Shown here in pieces: positions 1 to 6,687 of a stretch of DNA of 36,472 nt. The DNA is from an uncultured Clostridia bacterium. Its GTDB lineage: Bacteria; Bacillota; Clostridia; TANB77; CAG-508. The position numbers were made by a program, and so were the translations under genes. Position 1 is the stretch's first letter; each line of letters starts with the position of its first letter. The stretch spans positions 1 to 36,472 of the forward strand of contig CAKOWZ010000019.1 of NCBI GenBank assembly GCA_934129745.1. The letters are read 5' to 3'. The notes beneath the pieces were generated by a model. The model worked only from the letters and a program-made list of their open reading frames with translations, had not been told where the DNA came from and searched no databases.

Positions 1-39
1 TGTACTTTTTGTTGTCTTCGTTTGTTGAAGACGTTTTTG

Positions 40-68
40 ATTTTAACATTTTTTTGATTACTTGTCAA
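40..68 (-). promoter_or_regulatory. Leftward SigA-type promoter P1
   Basis: On the minus strand a TTGACA -35 box (63-68) lies 17 bp from a TAAAAT -10 box (40-45). It points out of the left edge. Just downstream, 14-32 holds an inverted repeat, GTCTTC and GAAGAC around a 7-nt loop, at the place where P2 and P3 carry their operators. The sequence of that repeat differs from theirs. Confidence 0.7.
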
Positions 69-130
69 CACTTTTTTCAAACTTTTTTGAATTATTTTTT
101 TGTGTTAATTTTTTATCAATTTTATGTTAT

Positions 131-146
131 TTGTTGTGTTCGACAA
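131..146 (-). promoter_or_regulatory. Operator-like inverted repeat after P2
   Basis: Minus strand TTGTCGAACACAACAA, half-sites TTGTYG and CRACAA around AACA, one mismatch. It begins 8 nt after the -10 box, so it covers the expected start of transcription. It also contains TGTCGAA, a perfect Spo0A-box core. A dedicated repressor or Spo0A are both possible. Confidence 0.5.
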
Positions 147-154
147 CGATATAA

Positions 155-183
155 ATCTTATCACGTTGAATTCGAAATGTCAA
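155..183 (-). promoter_or_regulatory. Leftward SigA-type promoter P2
   Basis: TTGACA (178-183), a 17-bp spacer and TAAGAT (155-160) on the minus strand. It is the middle one of three promoters spaced about 116 bp apart and pointing the same way. Confidence 0.75.
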
Positions 184-246
184 CACTTTTTTCAAAATAT
201 TTTAAAATATTTTTTTATGTTATTTTCATAACATTTTCAATGTGAT

Positions 247-262
247 TTGTCGTGTTCAACAA
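247..262 (-). promoter_or_regulatory. Operator-like inverted repeat after P3
   Basis: Minus strand TTGTTGAACACGACAA. It is the same dyad as at 131-146 with the C/T mismatch moved to the other half-site, and it sits at the same 8-nt distance from the -10 box. Its Spo0A-box core has one mismatch (TGTTGAA). Conserved position and symmetry favour a protein-binding site. Confidence 0.5.
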
Positions 263-270
263 CGATATAA

Positions 271-299
271 ATATTATCATGGTAAAAGTAAATTGTCAA
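271..299 (-). promoter_or_regulatory. Leftward SigA-type promoter P3
   Basis: TTGACA (294-299), a 17-bp spacer and TAATAT (271-276) on the minus strand, about 50 bp after the stop of the upstream membrane-protein gene. Together with P1 and P2 it would drive a gene beyond the left edge. Confidence 0.75.
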
Positions 300-349
300 C
301 ACCTTTTTTGGATTTTTTTCATTTTTTTCTTAATTTAATGATTCACTCT

Positions 350-1645
350 TTAAAATAGTATTTTTTCTACTAAAAGTTTCAACATTTCTATATTTACTTT
401 TTCTAATTCAGTATAATTAACTTCATTCATTTTTACATAGTCTTCGACATTATTTTCAATTTTCTTTACATAATTATATTTCAAATTAATAGTTTCAAGT
501 CCAACATTACATATTACATTTATATCAACAGTCTTTTCTTTTCCATTTATTATCTTTTTCTCATATGTCACTTCATCTACAGTATTTATTAATGTTGTCA
601 AAATACCTTTAAAGTTCTTCAGATCGATTTGTTTATCATTTAAATTATTAGATTGTTTAATCAAAATCTTATTTTCATTTATAATTTCTATAGAAATATT
701 TCTGCCATCTTCTACGATTATTTCCATTTTTTCGACATTATTTGCATTTTTATATATTATAATAGAAAGAAAATTTTCATCTGTTGTTTTTAATTGTTCT
801 ATTTTTTCCTTAAATTCATTAATTTTGCTTTTTATTTTATCAATACTTGTATATTCATTTTCATTATCCATTACTTTAATTTTATTACTAATAATCTCTA
901 AAGTAATTTCATCATTTTCAAGTTCTTCTAATATATTAATCATAATATTTTTTAATTGTTCATTACTAACTTGAACTTTATATAATTTTTCTTCTTTTCC
1001 TCCGACATTTTTTTCAATATTATAGTCTTTGTTTTTTACATATTTTCGACAAATAGGAACATATTTTTTTAAAATATATTTTCCTTCATCATCACTTAAA
1101 GATAATAATTCAAAAAAATCAATTTCTTGTATTTTATTTGGAATAAATTCTGTATTTGCCAAACCAAGTTTTTTAGCAAGTTGTTTTAAATTTTCATTTT
1201 TAAAACCAATATATCCTAATTTAGTTTTATCATTTTTAATAAGAATATAATTATCATCTTTAATAATATTAATATTTCCAATATCTTTATCATTATATTT
1301 TAAATTAATATCTGTATTTTTTATTTTTTGTTGATTGTCTCCCTTTTCTGAAATATCAACATTAATTGGTTTTATTAAGTTATATTTACTTGTAATAGAA
1401 AAATTGCCTTCTTTTATATAGGAAGATATTTTTAAATTTTGATTGAATTCTTGTATTTCTTTATTAGAAAAAACAGTTACAATTTTGTCTTTTTCTAATA
1501 TAAAATATTTCCAAAATAATTGTTCTTTTGTTTTTAGAAAATCAGTATTAATATAAGCAGTAATAATAGCTATTATTGCAGTAATAGTAATTATTATTAT
1601 TCCAATTTTGATTATTTTTCTGTTTTTTAAATTAATATAACTCAC
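350..1645 (-). CDS. Membrane-anchored protein of unknown function
   Basis: I do not recognise a family. The protein has a short basic N terminus, one hydrophobic segment at about residues 12-32, and about 390 Lys/Asn/Glu-rich residues predicted to lie outside the cell. There is no obvious catalytic motif. The composition (beta-strand-like stretches such as LKYNDKDIGNINIIKDDNYILIK, here cited only as positions about 115-137) resembles clostridial surface or lipoprotein-like folds, but this is inference. The first codon is uncertain: the GTG at 1643-1645 is itself part of the only Shine-Dalgarno-like stretch (AGAGGTGAG). An ATT three codons later (codon 4) has better spacing. It follows a terminator after rlmB, so it is probably transcribed separately. 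Confidence 0.6.
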   Translation of the reverse strand: MSYINLKNRKIIKIGIIIITITAIIAIITAYINTDFLKTKEQLFWKYFILEKDKIVTVFSNKEIQEFNQNLKISSYIKEGNFSITSKYNLIKPINVDISEKGDNQQKIKNTDINLKYNDKDIGNINIIKDDNYILIKNDKTKLGYIGFKNENLKQLAKKLGLANTEFIPNKIQEIDFFELLSLSDDEGKYILKKYVPICRKYVKNKDYNIEKNVGGKEEKLYKVQVSNEQLKNIMINILEELENDEITLEIISNKIKVMDNENEYTSIDKIKSKINEFKEKIEQLKTTDENFLSIIIYKNANNVEKMEIIVEDGRNISIEIINENKILIKQSNNLNDKQIDLKNFKGILTTLINTVDEVTYEKKIINGKEKTVDINVICNVGLETINLKYNYVKKIENNVEDYVKMNEVNYTELEKVNIEMLKLLVEKILF

Positions 1646-1701
1646 CTCTTGATTCTATATTTCTATTATTTTTGACAATATATAACACTTTTTTATAAAA
1701 A

Positions 1702-1732
1702 TGCTCAGGATAATTAATTTTATCTCTGAGCA
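1702..1732 (-). terminator. Terminator after rlmB
   Basis: TGCTCAG (1702-1708) pairs with CTGAGCA (1726-1732). The stem can extend inward through GATAA/TTATC with one bulge. On the minus strand it is followed by TTTTTAT. It separates rlmB from the membrane-protein gene. Confidence 0.75.
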
Positions 1733-1738
1733 CATTTT

Positions 1739-2521
1739 TTAAAGTCTATTTATTTTTTCACGTTGTCTTACTGCTTCATATATAACTATTCCAGTAGATA
1801 CTGATGCATTTAGTGAAGTAATTTTACCTTTCATTGGAATTTTAACCAAAAAATCACAATTATCTTTTACTAGTTTTCCCATTCCAAATCCTTCACTACC
1901 AATAACAATTCCAATACTTCCAGTCAAATCTTGGTTATAGTAATAAGTATTTGTATCTATATCAGTTCCGCAAATCCAAACATCATTTTCTTTTAAATAT
2001 CTAATCGCTTCATTAATATTATTAACTCTTGCAATATTCATGTGTTCAACCGCTCCTGCTGCAACTTTTGCAACAGTGCTATTAACACTTGCAGCCCTTC
2101 TTTTCGGAATAATAATTCCATGCACCCCAGCAGTTTCTGCTGTTCTAATTATTGCACCTAAATTATGTGGGTCTTCAATTCCATCTAATATTAATATAAA
2201 AGGATCTTCATTTCTATTTTTAGCACATTCTAAAATATCATCTATATCACAATATTCAAAAGGAGGAACAATTGCTATTACACCTTGATGATTATCTGAT
2301 TGAGCCATTTCTTGAATTTTCTTTCTATTTACTTCTGTTACAATAACTTTTTTATCTTTTGCCAAACTTAGTATCTTATTTATTGAACCATTTTTCTCAC
2401 CATTACTTACAAAGATTTTGTTAATATCTCTGCCAGATTCTAGTAATTCTATAACAGCATTTCTACCTTCTACTTGATCTTGATATTGTTTTTCAAAATC
2501 TTTATTATTTGATTTACTCAT
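1739..2521 (-). CDS. rlmB: 23S rRNA 2'-O-methyltransferase RlmB (TrmH/SpoU family)
   Basis: A 260-residue SPOUT-class RNA methyltransferase of the RlmB/TrmH family. Such enzymes methylate the ribose of a guanosine in 23S rRNA (G2251 in E. coli) using S-adenosylmethionine bound in a knotted C-terminal fold. Visible signatures are the N-terminal substrate-binding part (VEGRNAVIELL), motif 1 (DPHNLGAIIRTAE), motif 2 (GIVIGSEGFGM) and motif 3 (IPMKGKITSLNASVSTGI). The start was moved 18 bases inward from the longest frame: AAAGGAAT sits at the right distance from the ATG at 2521, whereas the upstream ATG lacks a ribosome site. It is last in lepA-DUF1653-rlmB and precedes a terminator. The exact rRNA target cannot be told from sequence. 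Confidence 0.93.
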   Translation of the reverse strand: MSKSNNKDFEKQYQDQVEGRNAVIELLESGRDINKIFVSNGEKNGSINKILSLAKDKKVIVTEVNRKKIQEMAQSDNHQGVIAIVPPFEYCDIDDILECAKNRNEDPFILILDGIEDPHNLGAIIRTAETAGVHGIIIPKRRAASVNSTVAKVAAGAVEHMNIARVNNINEAIRYLKENDVWICGTDIDTNTYYYNQDLTGSIGIVIGSEGFGMGKLVKDNCDFLVKIPMKGKITSLNASVSTGIVIYEAVRQREKINRL

Positions 2522-2604
2522 TTTTAATATTCCTTTCATTTTTATGTTTTTGAATTTTGTTTTATGTCTTTTATATTATATTTTTGATTTACATTTTTCT
2601 ATTT

Positions 2605-2862
2605 TTACTTATCAAATTTTTTGGCAACACTTTCTATATTTTGTAATTCAAATCTATATTTCTGGTCAACATTTGGATATTTATCATGATCAACTTCACT
2701 TAAAAACATATTAATTGGTCTTATCCACAAACTTCCATCTCCATATAATTTTCTATATAGTACATATTGCTCTCCTGTTTCTGAGTGATTTGCTATATCT
2801 ATTACAATATAGTAATCACCTTTAAAATGTCTATATACTCTATTTATTTTTAATTCTTGCAT
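2605..2862 (-). CDS. DUF1653 family small protein
   Basis: This 85-residue protein matches the DUF1653 pattern: YRHFKGxYY near the N terminus, then an HSETGE segment with YVLYRKLYGDG, then WIRPxxMF. The family forms a small SH3-like beta domain of unknown biochemical role in many bacteria. An AAGGAG site lies just before the ATG. It sits 25 bases after lepA and about 80 before rlmB, so it is probably co-transcribed with translation-related genes. Function beyond the family name cannot be given. Confidence 0.85.
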   Translation of the reverse strand: MQELKINRVYRHFKGDYYIVIDIANHSETGEQYVLYRKLYGDGSLWIRPINMFLSEVDHDKYPNVDQKYRFELQNIESVAKKFDK

Positions 2863-2887
2863 TCATATATCTCCTTTTTTATAAAAA

Positions 2888-4702
2888 CTATTTATCATCA
2901 TCTAATTTAAGTACACTTAAAAAAGCTTCTTGTGGAATTTCAACATTTCCAATCTCTCTCATTTTCTTTTTTCCACGTTTTTGTTTTTCCAATAATTTTT
3001 TCTTTCTAGTAATATCTCCACCATAACATTTAGCAAGTACATCTTTTTTCATAGCTGAGATTGTTTCTCTTGCTATAATTTTCCCACCAATAGCTGCTTG
3101 AATAGGAATAACAAATAAATGTCTAGGAATAACAGTTTTTAATTTTTCCACCATTTTCTTTCCTCTTTCATAACTACTATCTCTGTGAACTATAAATGAA
3201 AGTGCATCAACATTTTCTCCATTTATTAATATATCTAATTTAACTAAATCTGATCTTCTGTATTCTTTAAATTCATAATCAAATGATGCATAACCTTTTG
3301 TTTTTGATTTTAGACTATCAAAGAAATCATAAATAATTTCATTTAATGGTAATTCATATATCAAAGTAACCCTGTTTGTATCAAGATATTTCATATCAAT
3401 ATAAATACCTCTTCTGTTTTGGCAAATTTCCATAATTCCACCAACAAATTCTTTAGGTGTAATTATTTCTGCTGATACAAAAGGCTCTTCAATGTATGAT
3501 ATATCTGTTGGTTGAGGTAATTCTGAAGGATTATATAATTCCAAAACTTCTCCATTTGTTTTATGAACCTTATAAATAACTGATGGTGATGTTGTAATTA
3601 ATCCTAAATCAAACTCTCTGTCTAATCTTTCTTCAATTATTTCTAAATGCAATAGTCCTAAAAAACCACATCTAAAGCCAAACCCTAATGCTGCTGATGT
3701 TTCTTGTTCATATTCAAGTGCAGCATCATTTAATTTTAATTTTTCTAATGCAATTTTTAAGTTTTCATATTCACTTCCATCAATTGGATATAAACCACAA
3801 TAAACCATTGGATTTACTTTTTTATATCCTGGCAAAGGCTCATCTGCTGGGTCATTTTTTAATGTTATTGTATCACCAACTCTAATATCTGTAAGACTTT
3901 TAATACTTGCTGATATATATCCAACATCTCCTGCTTTTAATTTTTCTGTTGGAACATATGTACCTGGTTCAAAAAAGCCTACCTCATTTACAGTAAATGT
4001 TTTTCCAGATGCCATTAATTTTATTTCATCTCCAACTTTTACAGTTCCATCTTTTACCCTTACATATGCAAGAGCACCTTTATAATCATTATATAAAGAA
4101 TCAAATATTAAACATTTTAATTTTGCTTTTTCATCTCCTTCTGGTGCTGGTATGTCTGTTACAATTTTTTCTAAAACTTGTTCAACATTTAATCCTGTTT
4201 TTGCTGAAATACATGGTGCATCTTGTGCTGGAATTCCTATTATATCTTCAATCTCATTTTTTACTTCATCAGGTCTTGCACTTGGTAAATCTATTTTATT
4301 TAAAACAGGTAATATTTCAAGATTATTATCTAATGCTAAATATACATTTGCTAAAGTTTGTGCTTCAACACCTTGAGTACTATCTACAACCAAAATTGCA
4401 CCATCACATGCTGCCAAACTTCTTGATACTTCATAATTAAAATCAACATGTCCTGGTGTATCTATTAAATTAAATTCATATTCATGTCCATCTTTAGCCT
4501 TATATAACATACGAACTGCTTGTGATTTTATTGTAATTCCTCTTTCACGTTCAATATCCATATTATCTAAAACTTGACTTTCCATCTCTCTTTTTGATAG
4601 AACCCCTGTCATTTCAATTAATCTATCTGCTAATGTAGATTTTCCATGATCAATATGTGCTATTATGCTAAAATTTCTGATGTATTTTTTTCTATCTTCC
4701 AT
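2888..4702 (-). CDS. lepA: Elongation factor 4 (LepA)
   Basis: Ribosome-associated translational GTPase EF4, which binds the ribosome in an EF-G-like manner and is linked to translation quality and 30S assembly. The 604-residue length is normal. The G domain shows G1 AHIDHGKST (about 16-24), the RERGITI switch region, G3 DTPGHVDF and G4 NKID. The EF4-specific C-terminal domain is present, with its basic tail (TRKKKLLEKQKRGKKKM). AGGAGG precedes the ATG. A clear promoter lies just upstream (4730-4758), divergent from the tsaE operon. First gene of lepA-DUF1653-rlmB. Confidence 0.98.
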   Translation of the reverse strand: MEDRKKYIRNFSIIAHIDHGKSTLADRLIEMTGVLSKREMESQVLDNMDIERERGITIKSQAVRMLYKAKDGHEYEFNLIDTPGHVDFNYEVSRSLAACDGAILVVDSTQGVEAQTLANVYLALDNNLEILPVLNKIDLPSARPDEVKNEIEDIIGIPAQDAPCISAKTGLNVEQVLEKIVTDIPAPEGDEKAKLKCLIFDSLYNDYKGALAYVRVKDGTVKVGDEIKLMASGKTFTVNEVGFFEPGTYVPTEKLKAGDVGYISASIKSLTDIRVGDTITLKNDPADEPLPGYKKVNPMVYCGLYPIDGSEYENLKIALEKLKLNDAALEYEQETSAALGFGFRCGFLGLLHLEIIEERLDREFDLGLITTSPSVIYKVHKTNGEVLELYNPSELPQPTDISYIEEPFVSAEIITPKEFVGGIMEICQNRRGIYIDMKYLDTNRVTLIYELPLNEIIYDFFDSLKSKTKGYASFDYEFKEYRRSDLVKLDILINGENVDALSFIVHRDSSYERGKKMVEKLKTVIPRHLFVIPIQAAIGGKIIARETISAMKKDVLAKCYGGDITRKKKLLEKQKRGKKKMREIGNVEIPQEAFLSVLKLDDDK

Positions 4703-4729
4703 TTATTTCCTCCTAAATTTATATGTTAT

Positions 4730-4758
4730 ATTTTAGCATATGTTTTTAGTTTTATCAA
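4730..4758 (-). promoter_or_regulatory. lepA promoter
   Basis: Minus strand TTGATA (4753-4758), 17-bp spacer, TAAAAT (4730-4735), about 28 bases before the lepA ATG. Confidence 0.75.
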
Positions 4759-4838
4759 GGTTTGTTTTTTGACATTTTTGAAACATTTTTGTGTAAGGCA
4801 ATTTTGTTTCAAAAATAATACAAAATTCGCTTTTCATC

Positions 4839-4867
4839 TTTACAAACACATCAATTTAATATAAAAT
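4839..4867 (+). promoter_or_regulatory. tsaE operon promoter
   Basis: TTTACA (4839-4844), 17-bp spacer, TAAAAT (4862-4867), 34 bases before the tsaE ATG. It diverges from the lepA promoter in the same 200-bp intergenic region. Confidence 0.65.
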
Positions 4868-4901
4868 AAAGTCAGAAATTTGAACAAAAAAGGGTGAAAT
4901 C

Positions 4902-5360
4902 ATGTACAAATTTATATCAAAAAGTGAAAATGATACGATTGAATTTGCAAACAATTTAGCTAACCAATTAAAAAATGGTGATATAATTGTCCTATCAGGT
5001 GATTTAGGTTCTGGTAAAACCAAATTTACTCAAGGTATTTTAAAACACTTCGATTTAGAAAACGAAATATCTAGCCCAACATTTACTATTGTAAATGAAT
5101 ATCATAAAGATAAAACAAACATTTATCATTTTGATGTTTACAGATTAACTGATAGTGATGAATTTTATGCTATTGGTGGAGATGAATATCTAAATAATGG
5201 TATATGTATTATTGAATGGGGCGAAATTATTGAAGATATTTTACCTAACGATTATATTAAAATTTCATTTTCTAAAGATAGTGAAAACGAAAATTATAGA
5301 ATTTTAGAATTAGTTGGTAATGGTGTAAATTCAAATCATATAATTGAAAATCTAAATTAA
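4902..5360 (+). CDS. tsaE: tRNA t6A biosynthesis ATPase TsaE
   Basis: ATPase of the bacterial threonylcarbamoyl-adenosine (t6A37) tRNA modification machinery. It works with TsaB and TsaD and is needed for catalytic turnover. At 152 residues it has family length. The Walker A motif GDLGSGKT is at residues 33-40, followed by SSPTFTIVNEY (switch-like region) and the FDVYRL and IIEWGE signatures. GGGTGA precedes the ATG. The next gene, tsaB, starts 16 bases later, as in many Firmicutes where tsaE-tsaB-rimI form one operon. tsaD is not in this window. Confidence 0.97.
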   Translation: MYKFISKSENDTIEFANNLANQLKNGDIIVLSGDLGSGKTKFTQGILKHFDLENEISSPTFTIVNEYHKDKTNIYHFDVYRLTDSDEFYAIGGDEYLNNGICIIEWGEIIEDILPNDYIKISFSKDSENENYRILELVGNGVNSNHIIENLN

Positions 5361-5376
5361 ATAAGGAGGAAAAATC

Positions 5377-6093
5377 TTGAAAATTCTTGCAATAGATACA
5401 TCATCTAAAATATGCTCTGTTTCAATTTTAGATGACAAAAACATAGTAATTGAAAAACACAATGATGATGAAAAAACACATTCACAAAAGTTAATGCCTT
5501 TAATTGATGAATTATTAAGGGAAAGTAATTTAAATTTAGATAATATAGATTTATTAGCTTGTTGCCAAGGACCTGGTTCATTTACAGGTATTAGAATAGG
5601 AATTTCAACAGTTAAAGCATTTTCTGATGTCAAAAATATTCCAATAATTGGAGTAACTTCACTAGAATCACTTGCTTATAATATTAAATCTCAAGGATTA
5701 ATTGCATCTTTAATTGATGCTAAACATGATAATGTATATTTTGGATTATATGAACTAACATCTGATAATGTTTATAAAACAATAATAGAACCTATTTCAG
5801 ATTCTATTACTAATGTAATTACTATATTAAAAAAATATTCTGAAAATATTACTTTTGTTGGTGATGGTTCTGTTATTCAAAAACAAGTTTTACAAAATGA
5901 ATTTTCAAATTGTAAGTTTGCTTCTAATTCAGAAAACGCACAAACTAGCACAAGTGTTGGTTTATCTGCTTTTGATAAATTCCATGAAAATGGTTATGTT
6001 GATAAATTTACTTTATCACCTATTTATCTAAAAAAATCACAAGCTGAAATTAATTTGGAAATTTCTAAGTCTAAACAAAAAACTCTTATATAA
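5377..6093 (+). CDS. tsaB: tRNA t6A biosynthesis protein TsaB
   Basis: TsaB is an ASKHA-fold pseudo-enzyme that dimerises with TsaD and scaffolds t6A synthesis. Typical features are the N terminus ILAIDTSSK, then the conserved GPGSFTGIRIG loop around residues 67-77 and the TSLESLAY segment. The C-terminal half is diverged, as is usual for TsaB, and the metal-binding histidines of TsaD are absent. The start codon is TTG at 5377, fixed by a strong GGAGG eight bases upstream. The second gene in tsaE-tsaB-rimI-protease. Confidence 0.96.
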   Translation: MKILAIDTSSKICSVSILDDKNIVIEKHNDDEKTHSQKLMPLIDELLRESNLNLDNIDLLACCQGPGSFTGIRIGISTVKAFSDVKNIPIIGVTSLESLAYNIKSQGLIASLIDAKHDNVYFGLYELTSDNVYKTIIEPISDSITNVITILKKYSENITFVGDGSVIQKQVLQNEFSNCKFASNSENAQTSTSVGLSAFDKFHENGYVDKFTLSPIYLKKSQAEINLEISKSKQKTLI

Positions 6094-6127
6094 ATAAAAA
6101 CTCTTTTTTTGATTAAGGATGATTTAA

Positions 6128-6598
6128 ATGTGTTATAATAATCTTAAATTTTCAAAAATGACATTAGATGATTTAAAAAATATATCTAATATACTTATTT
6201 CAGAATTTGATGATTTTTGGAATACTAATACTCTTGAAACAGAATTGCAAAATGAAAATTCATATTATTTATGTGGAAAAATTGATGACAAGATTATTGG
6301 TTTTGTTGGAATAAAATCTGTATTAGATGAAGCTGATATTATGAATATTGTAGTTAGAAAAGATCTGCGAAATTCAGGATTAGGCTCTTCCCTACTAAAA
6401 AAAATTATTGAATATGCTAAATTAAATGGAATTACAAAAATCACTTTAGAAGTAAGTAGTCAAAATATGTCTGCAATTCATTTATATAAAAAATTCAATT
6501 TTAAAGAAATTGCTATTCGAAAAAATTATTATGGATTGTCAAATGATGCTATAATTATGCAACTGCATTTTGGGAACACCTCCAAAAATGCATTATAA
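6128..6598 (+). CDS. rimI: Ribosomal protein S18 alanine N-acetyltransferase RimI
   Basis: GNAT-fold acetyltransferase. Its operon position after tsaB and its length (156 residues) support RimI, which acetylates the N-terminal alanine of ribosomal protein S18 using acetyl-CoA. The acetyl-CoA loop is seen as RKDLRNSGLGSSLLKKII (about 77-94). The late motif EVSSQNMSAIHLYKKFNFKE is typical of RimI. AAGGATG precedes the ATG. Its last 11 codons and stop overlap the left arm of a 23-bp inverted repeat (6565-6587) whose right arm holds a ribosome site for the protease gene. A generic GNAT enzyme cannot be strictly excluded. Confidence 0.9.
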   Translation: MCYNNLKFSKMTLDDLKNISNILISEFDDFWNTNTLETELQNENSYYLCGKIDDKIIGFVGIKSVLDEADIMNIVVRKDLRNSGLGSSLLKKIIEYAKLNGITKITLEVSSQNMSAIHLYKKFNFKEIAIRKNYYGLSNDAIIMQLHFGNTSKNAL

Positions 6599-6670
6599 AG
6601 TTACATGTTTTTAGGAAGTGCGCACTAAAAATAAAAAATGATATGTATTTTGGAGGTGTTTCCAAAATGC
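6565..6670 (+). promoter_or_regulatory. Long inverted repeat spanning the rimI end and protease leader
   Basis: Arms 6565-6587 and 6648-6670 are complementary over 22 of 23 positions. The right arm carries GGAGGTG, a Shine-Dalgarno sequence 8 nt from an in-frame ATG at 6667. The left arm carries the complementary CACCTCC within rimI. Each arm is also a small dyad by itself (TTTTGGA...TCCAAAA). The loop contains AGTGCGCACT, a perfect 10-bp palindrome (6616-6625). Possible roles are an RNA switch coupling protease translation to rimI, or a pair of operator sites. Confidence 0.55.
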
Positions 6671-6687
6671 ACCTTAAGGAGGAACAA

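Larger units (their letters stand above)
1..306. repeat. Three degenerate ~116-bp promoter repeats
   Basis: TGTCAACAC recurs at 63, 178 and 294. The operator and downstream ATATAAAT blocks recur at 131 and 247. The repeat unit is therefore a complete promoter-operator module of 115-116 bp. Between modules there are AT-rich palindromes, for example ATGTTAT-TTTC-ATAACAT at 217-234. Confidence 0.65.

Noticed and set aside
9..245. 78-codon plus-strand frame at the left edge
   Set aside because: It runs through the promoter repeats, is Phe/Ile-rich with no ribosome site, and the opposite strand has three good promoters there.
131..262. LexA (SOS) boxes
   Set aside because: Only the left part CGAAC matches. 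The full CGAAC-N4-GTTCG is absent.
3997..4440. 147-codon plus-strand frame opposite lepA
   Set aside because: Composition is the Leu/His/Gln-rich antisense of a conserved GTPase gene with no ribosome site. Shadow frame.
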